Source: Heliocidaris tuberculata (taxonomy: Eukaryota > Echinodermata > Echinoidea > Camarodonta > Echinometridae). Taken from it: DNA of 64,000 nt. The notes beneath the pieces were generated by a model. That model saw only the letters and a list, made by a program, of their open reading frames with translations. It was not told the origin of the DNA and searched no databases. The stretch's first letter is position 1. Each line of letters opens with the position of its first letter. Below, piece by piece: positions 37,189-47,903 of this stretch. Made by a program: the position numbers and the translations under genes. The stretch lies in contig CM046835.1 in assembly GCA_025618425.1 (NCBI GenBank), positions 17,327,959 through 17,391,958 on the forward strand. Direction: 5' to 3'.

Positions 37189-37785
37189 GTCCGGAGAGTA
37201 GGGTGGGAACCCACTTCATCATCCGTTAATTAGAACAGAATATTTCATAAAATAAGCAGCTCAGTGCAGTGGGTGAGAGCGTCTGATATGATTGAGAATG
37301 AGAGTTCTAATTTACAAGTTCTCTTGTTCAATTTTAAATTCCATGGACCACGAGTCTGTGATTTTAAGTAGCTTTGATTGAAAATCAGGTTTCCTGAATA
37401 TGTGGCAGTTACAGTTGTATATTTTCTTTTCAACTTTTGCCTTCCTTTTCTTCCCTTCTCTTTGTCTGTTTCTCTCTTTCTTACATATTCTACTGTATTT
37501 TATGTATTCTGGTGTAACCAGTACAAGCATATGCATTTCTTACTTTATATTGCATCATAAATTATAATTGTGTATTAATCAAATAGATGTTATATGTTGT
37601 TGAAATTTATGGAAGAAAATAAATATTAATTTGAATTGAATTGAATTGGTGCAGTTGTGTTAGCTTTAAGTGACATTTTTAGAAAGTAAACTGACTATGA
37701 TTAATCTGTACTCACAAATTCTGAGTACCAGTTGGGCTTACATGTAGGTCAGATGTTTTCTGGTAAAACACTTAAAAAGAAATCA

Positions 37786-37794
37786 TTATTATTA

Positions 37795-37825
<31 letters not shown>

Positions 37826-37853
37826 CATTATTATTATTATTATTATTATTTTA
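37786..37853 (+). repeat. (TTA)n microsatellite
   Basis: About 20 trinucleotide units with TCA interruptions. Confidence 0.9.
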
Positions 37854-37995
37854 TTATGTTTATTATCTTTGTGTTACTCATCTAATTAAGAGGTCTTTAC
37901 AGCAGATTTTACAGTATGTTATCCATTCAATGATCTGGGAGACAACTTGCAAATTGATGAAAAAAATTATTATCATTAAATGTAGTAGTAGTAGT

Positions 37996-39700
37996 CAGTG
38001 CTGTAGGACTCGAGTCCGGACTTGGACTCGAGACCGGTCTCGAGTCCCTATTTCAAGGGACTCGGACCTGGACTCGGACTCGAGCCACCAGGACTTGGTC
38101 TCGGACTCGGACTCAACCAATGGTGACTCGTGACTCGGGTGAAAATCGGGCCGAGACCGGCAACAAGACCGGTAATTCTTTCCGTTTTCCGCTTTTAATT
38201 TTAGCTCAAAAATTACCCCAAGGCATGCAAAAAATACCCGCTATTTTCGCGCACCTTTCTTGATTGAGCAGTATTTTGAACATGAACTTAACATCGATCG
38301 CTGTAACCGTACGAGAATGTGCCCCAATAGACGTTAAGATTAAGTGTTTTATGCTCGTATACACTCGTTTTACAAGTATGACACAGACAAGTATTGAAAT
38401 TGATATTAACCATTTGGAGATGGATTAATCTATAACACACGTTTCCCCATAGACCCCAGCCTGGGATATCTTGCAATATGGGCAGTCTCAAAGAGATTAC
38501 TATTCCACTTGTATTTCAAGCCAGTATTATGAACTATACAGTTTTGATCTTCTATATTTTTTCTTGCAACCTGTTCCTGTGGCAAAAAGTCAAAGTCAGC
38601 AATTTATAATTTTTGGCAGTGTCAAACGGTTTAATTACGGTATAACAATTACTTTCGTTTTACTTGAGTCACATAGTCATGTAGTCAGTTTCCAAAATGA
38701 ATGTTAATGTTGCACTTGTATTACAAGTCATTAAGCCAGTTTAATGAACTATAGCTGATATATCTACAAGGGTTTTATTAGGGTTTGATGATTCACCTTT
38801 TTATTATTATTTTATTGATAAGACTGACCTATTGCATGATTGGTGTTCTTGGTGAAATATTGTTTTCCCCTCTTTTTTTTCCATTTAAGTTGGAAACTTT
38901 CTTTTCTATAATCTGGCTCTAATGGCATTCAACCAATTATTTTTTAGTTCTGTTTACTTATAATTGATACGTTGATAGAATTTTGTTTTTTTTAAAAAGA
39001 TGAAATTACAGGCCTTTGAAATGAACAAATATAAATTTGTGTATCTTTTCTTCGTTGAGGTATCACAGATACAATACAGTAAACTCTCTATAACTGTGGA
39101 TTTTAGCAAAATACTGGGCCTGATAAGGCTTGTTCACATATGAGCCATTTGTCAACGAGACATGTACCTTGGCACCAAAGGAGTGCATGTTCATTTTGGT
39201 CAATAAAACTTCTTAAATTCCACCAGTACACCAAACCATCACCGAAAATCTAACCATAGACATTTATCTCAACATTTCCAATTCAATTTTCTTACCTCCT
39301 GTCAGAATTTTTAGTGTTAATAGCTGGAAATCTTACTGAACTTAATCTTCTTAAGCACCAAGCGACATGTCACGGTGACAAATCACTCATACATGTATGT
39401 GAGCAAGCCTTTTTACAACTATTTATAAATAGTTGTCCGCATTCGAACTAAGAAAAGTTACAATAAACTAAATTCTCTAACAAATGGAAGATTCAATGAA
39501 CCAGAAACTATTTATGTTATCATGGTTATAGAGAGTTCACAGTTACTGTAAGGCATGTATCATAATATAAATAATGTGACGTAAAACAAAATTGCAATTT
39601 AAGATATTCCCATTGGGACTCGGACTCGGACTCGGATGTCCAGGACTCGGACTTGGACTCGGACTCGGACTCGGATGGGATGGACTCGACTACAGCACTG
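37996..39700. mobile_element. Non-autonomous hAT-like element, 1705 bp
   Basis: Left end CAGTGCTGTAG and right end CTACAGCACTG are exact inverted repeats. The flanks are GTAGTAGT at 37988-37995 and again at 39701-39708, an 8-bp duplication, although it lies in a TAG microsatellite. CAGNG ends and 8-bp duplications fit hAT. Both subterminal regions hold arrays of GGACTC/GACTCG hexamers. No transposase frame was seen inside. Confidence 0.8.
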
Positions 39701-39774
39701 GTAGTAGTAGTAGAAGAATTAGGAGTGTTGCTGATAATATAATAGTATTGTATGTTTAATTCCCAGATTCTAAA

Positions 39775-40505
39775 ATGGAAGATGATGACAATGACGAAGA
39801 CTGGAGACCAGATTCAGATGAGTTCCCTATTCAAGATCACAAAGTAGATTGTGATGCAGGGGATGACGACAATGACTCAGATTGGAGACCAGATTCAGAG
39901 GAGCTCCCATTTCAAGATCAAAGTGTAGACTCATCAAAAGAGGGTATAAAGGTTGTTAGTACTTCAAACAAGAAAAGCAGGAAGTATGATAAGCGGTACA
40001 TGTTATTACTGTCAAAAATCTCAAGCAAAACTTCCACGCCACTTGGAAACATGCCATGCAAATGAGTCAGATGTTGAAGATTATGTCAATGAAAAAGATG
40101 AGAGGAAAAAAATGCAAAGCTTACCAAAATAAGGAATCTGGGCAATTATGTTCATAATAAGAAGGTTCTGGAAGAGGGGAAGGGTGATTTTCATGTTACT
40201 CACAGACCATCAGAAGATGTTGGACCTGATGCTTATGACTTCTGCAAGTTTTGCTTTGCAACTTTGGTGAAGAGACGCATGTGGAAGCATGCATGTCCAT
40301 TTGCTCCAGCAGATAATGGGGAGTCAACATCCATCGGAATAAAGAAACGGAGATTACGCAAAGCAAGTCGCATAATGAAAACTCACAACATCCTGTCCAG
40401 TGATATGTCATCATTGGTGGGAGGAATGCGACAGGATGCTGTAGGGAAGCTGGCAATAGCAGATCCTCTGATACTAAAGTATGGAGGTCATCTTTTGGCC
40501 AAGAC
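39775..40505 (+). pseudogene. Zinc-finger ORF of repetitive type, broken
   Basis: The acceptor-like tttaattcccag at 39768 precedes an acidic N-terminus with a twice-repeated D-D-N-D-x-D-W-R-P-D-S unit. After a frameshift near 39995, C-Y-Y-C-Q-K ... H-L-E-T-C-H reads as a C2H2-like finger. After another shift near 40130 comes C-K-F-C ... K-H-A-C-P, then D-A-V-G-K-L-A-I-A-D-P-L-I-L-K-Y-G. I recognise the layout as a family repeated in marine invertebrate genomes, possibly linked to tyrosine-recombinase elements, but cannot name it with certainty. The frame is lost at about 40506, where repeat sequence starts. Confidence 0.45.
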
Positions 40506-41180
40506 TGGGAGGCCCCCCCCCCTCGACGTTTCGCTACGACATTTCATCACTTTTTTCTTCTAAGTCTCAGGCATCTTTTGAGACCAAATTTGTGACGCCC
40601 GGGTACCTGGTTCCGAAGTTGCCCATAATTTTATACATGCACGTCAGACCAAAAATTGCTCAAAAACGTGATTTCATGTACAAATCCAATACAAATTGTG
40701 TTTTAAGCTAAAATCTATAAATGTATGATTATTTTTGCTTTTACTTATTAGAATCTATTAATTTCATGCTATTTATGATCGCAGAAGTGTCGCCGACAAA
40801 TTTCATCGAAAAAACAATAAAAATAAAAAGGTTGAAAAACAAGGAAATACATAAGAAATTAAAAAAAAAACAATAGGGAATTAATTTTAGTATCGCAATT
40901 TTTTTAGAAGTACATTTGCTAAGAACACTATAAAGAGTATCTTGACCAAAATTTAGCATAGTTGGAGCTTCATTTAGTGGTTTGGAGCAAAAAGTCTCAT
41001 TCCACGCATAAATTATGCATAAATTAGCATAATTAATTAAATCACGTCATTTTCGAAAAAAATTAACAATACAGTTTGGTAGAGTACGTTGCGGGCGACA
41101 TGCGTGCCGATTTTTGTCGCGATCGCACGGTCCGATGGCCCAGTCAGAGAGGTACTCAAAATAGCCCAGTACAGTAAGGG
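40506..41180. repeat. Probable interspersed repeat interrupting the zinc-finger ORF
   Basis: A C-run at 40512-40521 starts a stretch with no coding signal. It ends near 41090-41140 with GCGACATGCGTGCCG and GTCGCGATCGCACGG. The boundary coincides with loss of the upstream frame. No terminal repeats were recognised, so the class is open. Confidence 0.35.
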
Positions 41181-41550
41181 TTAAAGGCTCACATAAGTAA
41201 TTCAGGTCCCCATTCGCTCTCGGGTTAAATTGACAGTAATAAAAAAAAAAAAATCATATTTTGAAAGCTGCCAGGTGGAATTCGTTATAATGCTCAAAGT
41301 AGAGACATAATATAAAAATCCTCTGTAATATAAAAATCTCCTTATAAGGGCATTTTCCCGCCTATAACAAATTTGTGGAAGCTGAAACGCGGCTAAACAT
41401 AACTTTCGCCGACTCGCAGGCTGAAACAGTGGAAACACACTGAGATAATAAACCCTTTAAAAGTACACAAAGACAAAGTACCTCAGCCTAGAGGTAAAAT
41501 CGAGAACCCTATGACTATTAAACATCATTTGTCTTCTTCTAATAAAAGTC

Positions 41551-43342
41551 ACTGAAAAAAAATGACTAATCCAAAGGATAAAGTTGTTAAGAAAGTTAAA
41601 TCAGGGCAGCAAGTTGATAACAATGAATTGAAAGGGAAGATCGTTATGCACCTTACAGGCAGAAAATTTGGAAAGTATTACAAGGTGGCCATCTTGGAAA
41701 ATGTCACCATGTAGAAAGACAAAAGCTGTATTGTCAACATGAAAAGATCAATGATGGCCATTTTGTACCATGATAGTAAAATGCCAGACTCACAGATTTG
41801 CCATCAGTTTCACCCAGAGAGTTCCTGGGGTGCCTGGAAAAACAATGGCACTGTGAAAAAGGTTGTTAGGGTTTATTATAATTAATTTAGGTTAGGGTCT
41901 TAGGGTTCAGTATAAATTTATTTGGGTTAACTTGAGTTCAACATAATTTCATTTTGGTAAGGTACATGTACGCAAGAGCAGTGCATAACAAAGGTGCCGT
42001 GCTGACCAATTGCTGGGGCTTCGTCAATGGGATGGTGAGACCAATTTGCCAACCCAAGCAACATCAAGAAGTGATGTACAATGGACATAAGAGAGTCAAT
42101 GGAATCAAGTATCAATCTGTTACTTGTGCCAAAAGCCTGATTGCCCATTTATAAGGGCCTACTGAGAGAAGGCAACATGACTGATATATGTTAAGAGAGT
42201 CGGGACTCATACAGCAGCTGGAACAACATTCTCAACCTTAATTTCACTCTCACTTGCTTTGTGCAAATGTGAGGTTTTTATTTTGCCGTTTGAATTAATA
42301 GAAAATGAAACAGCAGACATGAGAAAGGATTTGGAGAGCTGAAAAGAATAGTTCTAGAGTGTAAACATCTCCACATGGAATAGATGTGTTCATACTCGTC
42401 CTACTAAACTGCCCACATCCTGATGAGCAATGCTGCCTGAATGAAGTAACAGTTGTAAACAAGGAAGAAGGTCAAAAAAGAAACAAATTTTAAACATGCT
42501 CAGCTCCTCTGGGAAAAGATAGAAACTAATTTTGAATGGATTAATGAATTACAAGACGCTAAAGAAGACATGGCTAAATTGCAGAAAACGTCTATCTATA
42601 AAGATGTGTACAAGAAGTGCATTGATGTGTGGCAAAATGAAGGGTAAATAAATGCAGCAATTCATTCAATCTCCTCAGAAAAAAATAAAACTGTTGCAGT
42701 TGAAAGCCAGAACGCATTTGTTGGGGGACAACAATACAGGCGGTGTATTTTAGCAGGAAAGGGAATTCAAATGGAAAAGAGAAGCTTAAGCAACAACTTG
42801 TTCAAATGTTTTCACCAAATTTCTACAAGCAATCAATAACTGTAATCAATGAAATGCAGAAAAGAGGCAACCAAAGAATCGACCATGCTAAGACTGCAGA
42901 TGTTGACTGAAATGAACAAAAATCACTGAAAAAATGACTAATTCAAAGGATAAAGGTGTTAAGAAAGTTAAATTAGGGCAGCAAGTTGATAACAATGAAT
43001 TGGAAGGGAAGATCATTATGCACCTTACAGGTTGAAAATTTTGGAAAGTATTACAAGAAGGCCATCTTGGAAAATGTTACCATGTAAAAAGACAAAAGCT
43101 GCACTGCCAACATGAAAAGATCAATTGATGGCCATTTTGTACCATGATAGTAAAATGCCAGACTCACAGATCTGCCATCAGTTTCGCCCAGAGAGTTCCT
43201 GGGGTGCCTAGAAAAACAATGGCACTGTGAAAGATGTTGTCAAGTTAGGGTTTATTATAATTAATTTAGGTTAGGGTCTTAGGGTTCAGTATAAGTTTAT
43301 TTGGGTTCACTTGAGTTCAACATAATTTTATTTTGATAAGGA
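41551..43342. repeat. Pair of about 415-bp direct repeats (41551-41962 and 42924-43342)
   Basis: Both copies begin near ACTGAAAAAA(AA)TGACTAA and end near TCAACATAATTT[CT]ATTTTG; they differ by scattered substitutions and small indels. The first copy reads almost through as M-T-N-P-K-D-K ... M-H-L-T-G ... I-L-Y-H-D-S ... H-Q-F-H-P-E-S-S-W-G-A-W, with one stop. This resembles the zinc-binding block of Mutator-like transposase proteins (tentative). The second copy is frameshifted. The intervening 960 bp hold a PIF/Harbinger fragment and an unrecognised ORF remnant at about 42500-42645. Confidence 0.6.
41954..42240 (+). pseudogene. PIF/Harbinger (DDE_Tnp_4) transposase fragment
   Basis: It encodes A-V-H-N-K-G-A-V-L-T-N-C-W-G-F-V-N-G-M-V-R-P-I-C, then Y-N-G-H-K-R-V-N-G-I-K-Y-Q-S-V, diagnostic of Harbinger transposases. 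The first catalytic Asp of G-F-V-D-G is Asn here. Past the stop at about 42152 the similarity continues in other frames to about 42235. The fragment is inactive and lacks most of the protein. Confidence 0.7.
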
Positions 43343-43530
43343 TTTAGCACTGTTTATCCATGCCAACAACTCTTTTTTGTTGAGTTATTCATAATATTTT
43401 ATTAGTTGAGAGTTATTGATATATCTCACATCACTTGGACCCCGTTTTCTTAGAGCTGCTCACCTTTCAAAGGCTAAGCAATGAAAACCTTTTGGCAAGA
43501 TGCTTGCCTGGTTACTCTCAGAACCACAAT

Positions 43531-43739
43531 GGCCCGAATTCACAAAGGAGGTTTGGTTTAAACCATGGTTTAAACCCCCTCCTGGGTCTTTTAAGCGTAC
43601 GTGCGCACGGAATCTGATCCAATCATACATTTTCTTTGAGTGCGCGCACGGGCAATGTGCGCTTATTTATGCTTATTTTAGTACGCTTACGGAGGTTTAA
43701 ACCTTACCCTGGTTTAAACCTCCTTTGTAAATTCGGGCC
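43531..43739. mobile_element. MITE with GGCCCGAATTCACAAAGG ends
   Basis: Inverted ends: left GGCCCGAATTCACAAAGGAG; the right end read on the other strand is GGCCCGAATTTACAAAGGAG. Inside are GTTTAAACC palindromes. The flank AAT is present on both sides (43528-43530, 43740-43742), a possible 3-bp duplication. It is the same family as 2071-2658. Confidence 0.75.
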
Positions 43740-43742
43740 AAT

Positions 43743-44999
43743 GAGTTTTAAAAGTTTGATCTGAAATCAAGATAGCGGGCCAAAGTGTCATGAAAACAGC
43801 AACAAACCTGGCTGTTATTCGCTTTGAAGGGACAAGAAGGTCTAGTAAGACTAATAAATGGGATAAGTATCCTTAGTGGGCCTAACACAGAGGCAGCAGA
43901 AAAAAGGATGTACCATGCTGCTAAAAAGGCCTCCGAACAGGAAATCAAAATCGGGAAAAAATTTCAAAGGCAAAAAAAAATTAACAGGAAAGGAAAACCT
44001 ATGGTAGTGGGGACTCTGGCATGGACTTCAAACAAGAGGATACAAGTAAGAGAATTAGGGGGATGAGGGTTAGGGAATGCAAACATTCAAATGAGACGCC
44101 AAAGTAGTGAAGATTAATGAAAAATCGCTACGAACTGTCGATTTTACTGTATGAAATGTAAAAAATATTAAATCAATGGAGAAAGATTCAATCAGCATTT
44201 TTCTAGAAATATAAATAATAGTCAAGCTTCTGTCAAGTGGCCAATTTTTTCATTTTCTTTGCTTGGTGGAAAAAGTGTAGCCATGAAGTGTCACCACCTT
44301 CTAATAAGGACTTTATGTTGACATGGTGGCTACTGATTCCTTGTATTGAGAAAGGCTGAACAAAAAACTTTTCAGTAGCACTCAAAGACATGCCAACCAT
44401 TCAAACAGTACATAAAGTTTTCCTAACACATCTTTCCCATTAGTGCCTTGTTACAGTAATGCTTATAGTTAACAGTTCTTTTATTTCTATTTGAGTTATC
44501 TCTGCCTTATTTGAACGAAATTCTTAGCATATGAAATTAATTTAACATGGGTTTCCATCCTTATCACACTTGGTACTTAACTCTTACCTGCTATGCAACA
44601 AATATCCTTTACACCACAATATCTTTCCTTAAGTGCAAGTGCACAACTTTCCAAATTATTCCAAGTTAAAGTGTACCAATCACCTGAAAAAATAATGTGT
44701 GTACAGCTAGAAAATATAAAATCAACCTCAAAGAACTTTGTCTGGTATTCTATAGGTCAACAGTTAATGAGTATGAAGGAAATAAAGGATAACATGAAAA
44801 TGCTTGCGCAGAACCAAAATCAGAGTTTGGTTACGCGCGAGCCTTTACCTTGGCGAGCGCGTATGGGTGCGTCGAGTAGTCTACTCACGAATCGCTTTTG
44901 AATTTAGTATCACGACATGCAACCTCTAACATACAGAGCAAAATAAATTACTTTTGGTAATTGGTACCCTTTAAGGTAACTTGGTGTGTTATAAAGGAT
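43743..44999. other. Unassigned stretch before the LINE
   Basis: It contains an 80-codon Lys-rich frame (43824-44066) and a 102-codon frame (44593-44901) without recognisable domains. Neither shows splice or family support. Confidence 0.3.
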
Positions 45000-47205
45000 A
45001 AAAAGGGGTTTTGACACGACCTCTAAAACTGCAGAGTACAGTTGTTACATTATGTCTTTGATGTTGGAGAGTGTCAACACAGCTACTAGCCGCTACAACA
45101 CCATCCTTTCCTCGCTCCTCGATATTCACGCTCCTGCCAAGATTCACAAGGTTAGAGACCGTAAGGACAATCCCTGGTACAATGGCGAGATTACTGCTGA
45201 GAAACGTAAGCGCAGGCAGCTTGAGCGGAGATGGCGATCTAACGGAAAGCTTCACATTGACAGAGAGATGTTCCGTGCACAACGAGATTTCGTGAACTAT
45301 CTCGTCGAATGAGCCAAACGTTCCTACTTTGTCGGGCTAACCGATAACTGTGGACATGACTCTAAGAAACTCTTCTCTACGGCCAATCACCTCCTGAATC
45401 GCAAACAGAACTCTCCACTTCCAAGACATGCTGATAGTAAAGAACTGGCTCAAAGATTTATTCAGTTCTTCTGCTCAAAGGTTCATAAGATTCAGGACAG
45501 TCTCACTCCAGACTTAACTCCACCTGATCCTGTCACATCAGCATCCCCTGAGACGATTCAACCTACCACCTCCGATGAGATACAATCACTGCTCCGTAGA
45601 TTACCAGCTAAGTCATGTCAACTAGACCCTGTCCATAATGTTCTCATCAAGGACTGCTCTTCTACTTTAGCCTCTGTTATCTCACAGATTGTCAACTTAA
45701 GTATTGATCAGGCATGTGTACCTTCTGTCCTTAAAACGGCACACATTCTTCCTTTACTGAAAAAACCTAATCTTGATTTTGAATTACTAAGTAATTACCA
45801 TCCGGTTTCTAATCTCCCGTTTTTGTTCAAAATACTTGAGAGGGTGGTGTTCTCTAGATTGAACGATTACTGTCTCGATAATGACCTCCTTGACCCGTTT
45901 CAATCTGCATACCGTCCCCACCACAGTGTAGAAACTCTCCTTGTTAATGTTTCCAACTTTATTCTCCAGGAGATGGATGGTGGAAAAGTAACTGCTATGT
46001 TGCTCCTTGATTTGTCTTCCGCCTTTGACACTGTTAACCATACTGTTTTGGTGAATACCCTCATGTCTCTAGGTGTTAAAGGTCAAGCCCTGGAATGGTT
46101 TAAATCATACCTGTCATGTCATTCTCAAGCTGTCTTGATCAACGGTTGCCTTTCAGAATTTTTACCTCTTACATGCGGAGTTCCGCAAGGCTCTGTGGGC
46201 GGGCCCACCATGTTTTCTTTGTATTTAACCGGTTTGAAGAATATTTTTCATCACCACTCTCTTTCTTATCATGTTTATGCTGATGATATTCAAATATATA
46301 CTTCTTTCAAACCCAATCAGAGCAATGCAGCCAGCGCTATCCATAATCTCGAGACATGTGTACAAGATGTTCATAATTGGTTGAACTCACATTCACTAAA
46401 GTTAAATCTTGCTAAATGTGAATTTGTTATGTACGGTTCTAAGACTCAGTTAGATAAGATTTCCATCACTTCAATTACTCTTGCTGGATATGAAATTACC
46501 TTATCCAATGTATGCCGTAACCTTGGTGTGTTTCTCGACTCAAATATGACAATGTCTACACAAATTCAATATGTCTCAAAATCAGTTCGTTATCAGTTAC
46601 ACAATTTAGTTTTTATTCGTAAATATCTTAACCGTAGTGCCACTGAGAAAATTACTCATGCTTTAATTTCATCTCGCTTGGATTTTGGTAATGGCCTCTT
46701 GTTTGGTTTGCCTCACAACCTACTCGCAAAATTACAAAAACTACAGAATGCCGCTGCTCGTGTCGTGACCCTCTCCAACAAGCACAGTCACATTACACCA
46801 GTTCTCAAATCACTTCATTGGTTGCCCATAGAAGAACGTATTGTTTTCAAGATTCTTTTGTTATCATTTCACTGTATACATGGCTCTGCTCCGCAGTACA
46901 ACATTGGCTTGATCAAGCATTACATTCCCTCTGGACTACTACGTTCTCAAAATTCTGGCTTACTTGTTATTCCTAGACTTAATACAAAGTGGGGGGAGCG
47001 AACCTTCGCTCATGCCAGGCCGTCAATATGGAATACTCTCCATCAATGGATTAGAAATAGCAGTTCTGGTGAAGTGTTGGCCTATAATTGATTGCACTTT
47101 TGTTTATTGTCATCTTTTGCACAAGTTGCGCCTTGAGCATTTGATTATCAAGTGGATTTGGCACCTTATAAATCTTATATATTATTATTATTATTATTCA
47201 AGACG
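45000..47205 (+). mobile_element. CR1/L2-type non-LTR retrotransposon, 5'-truncated
   Basis: It carries a reverse-transcriptase ORF and a 3' region with GCGCCTTGAG and CACCTTATAAAT, ending in a (TAT)n tail at 47178-47200. That tail is typical of the CR1/L2/Crack/Daphne group. No endonuclease domain is present, so it is truncated at the 5' end; that boundary is approximate and no target duplication was identified. Confidence 0.8.
45052..47091 (+). pseudogene. LINE reverse transcriptase (pol), one in-frame stop
   Basis: One frame runs from 45052 to TAA at 47091, broken only by TGA at 45310-45312. Visible motifs: L-L-D-L-S-S-A-F-D-T-V (palm motif A), G-V-P-Q-G-S-V-G-G-P (motif B, with Gly where Leu is usual), Y-A-D-D at 46276-46287 (catalytic), L-N-L-A-K-C-E-F, and the C-terminal L-H-W-L-P-I-E-E-R-I-V-F-K-I-L block typical of CR1/L2 elements. 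Near-intactness suggests recent insertion. The stop and the missing N-terminus make it non-autonomous. Confidence 0.85.
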
Positions 47206-47652
47206 CAGCTCAGGGAAAGAGCCCATCGTTTCAGCCATGACACATGAACAGCATTGCAGCACTATACACCACATGAACTCTGTCAGAGTTTGGGCTGCAG
47301 TTATTGTGATATGGGAGACTGCATCTTCCCACATGTATACCAACAAATTGATAGAATAAAAGGAAAGGCTAGTCATTCCTTGGTACTTTGTTCAACAATT
47401 CTTCTTTTTTTCTTCTATCATATTTAATCTTCTTTCCTCTGATATCAACTCTCAAACTTAATGAAAGCATTTAGCTCCTCACCAATTTCGTGACCAATCT
47501 CTTTCTGCTTCCTCTTTGCATTTACAAGCAAATGCCATACAATATTTGTCTTTGTGTACCTTCTTACTTTCCCATTCTCTATCTTCTTCCTCTTTGCTTT
47601 TACAAGCAAACTCCATACAATATTTGTAATGGTATACATGTACCTCCTTACT
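47206..47652. other. 3' flank of DTWD1 and LINE junction
   Basis: Short direct repeat at 47500-47640 (TTTACAAGCAAAYKCCATAC, AATATTTGT, TACCTYCTTACTTT). AATAAAAGG-like words lie on the plus strand only. The DTWD1 poly(A) site was not determined. Confidence 0.3.
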
Positions 47653-47903
47653 TTAGCCATTCTCCACTTTGTTCCTCTTCGCATCCTCCCTATCATCCTG
47701 ATAAACCAGCCCATACATGAAGCTGTAGAAGTAGAGGAGGTTGTCATAGCAACCTGCATCGCTGCTCTCTTTCACCATGAATGCCCTATGGTAGTCCACC
47801 ATGAAGTAGTAGATGGCTTCTATGGTTGCCAGGTACGACTCTGCCTTATGCTGCCCCCTCCAGAAACAGGTCTTTCGGTCCTTTACAACAACACACTGGA
47901 GGC
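47653..47903 (-). CDS. DTWD1: DTWD1 exon 5 (C-terminus, stop)
   Basis: The acceptor is caatttctcccag. Two bases complete the Gly codon of exon 4, then the frame is open to TAA at 47655-47653. It encodes [16 protein letters not shown] and [12 protein letters not shown]. The intron to exon 4 is only 224 nt, unlike the kilobase introns upstream. Confidence 0.93.

Noticed and set aside
32178..42240. A host helicase or transcription-factor gene
   Set aside because: Frames are repeatedly broken and the families are of repetitive, transposon-associated type.
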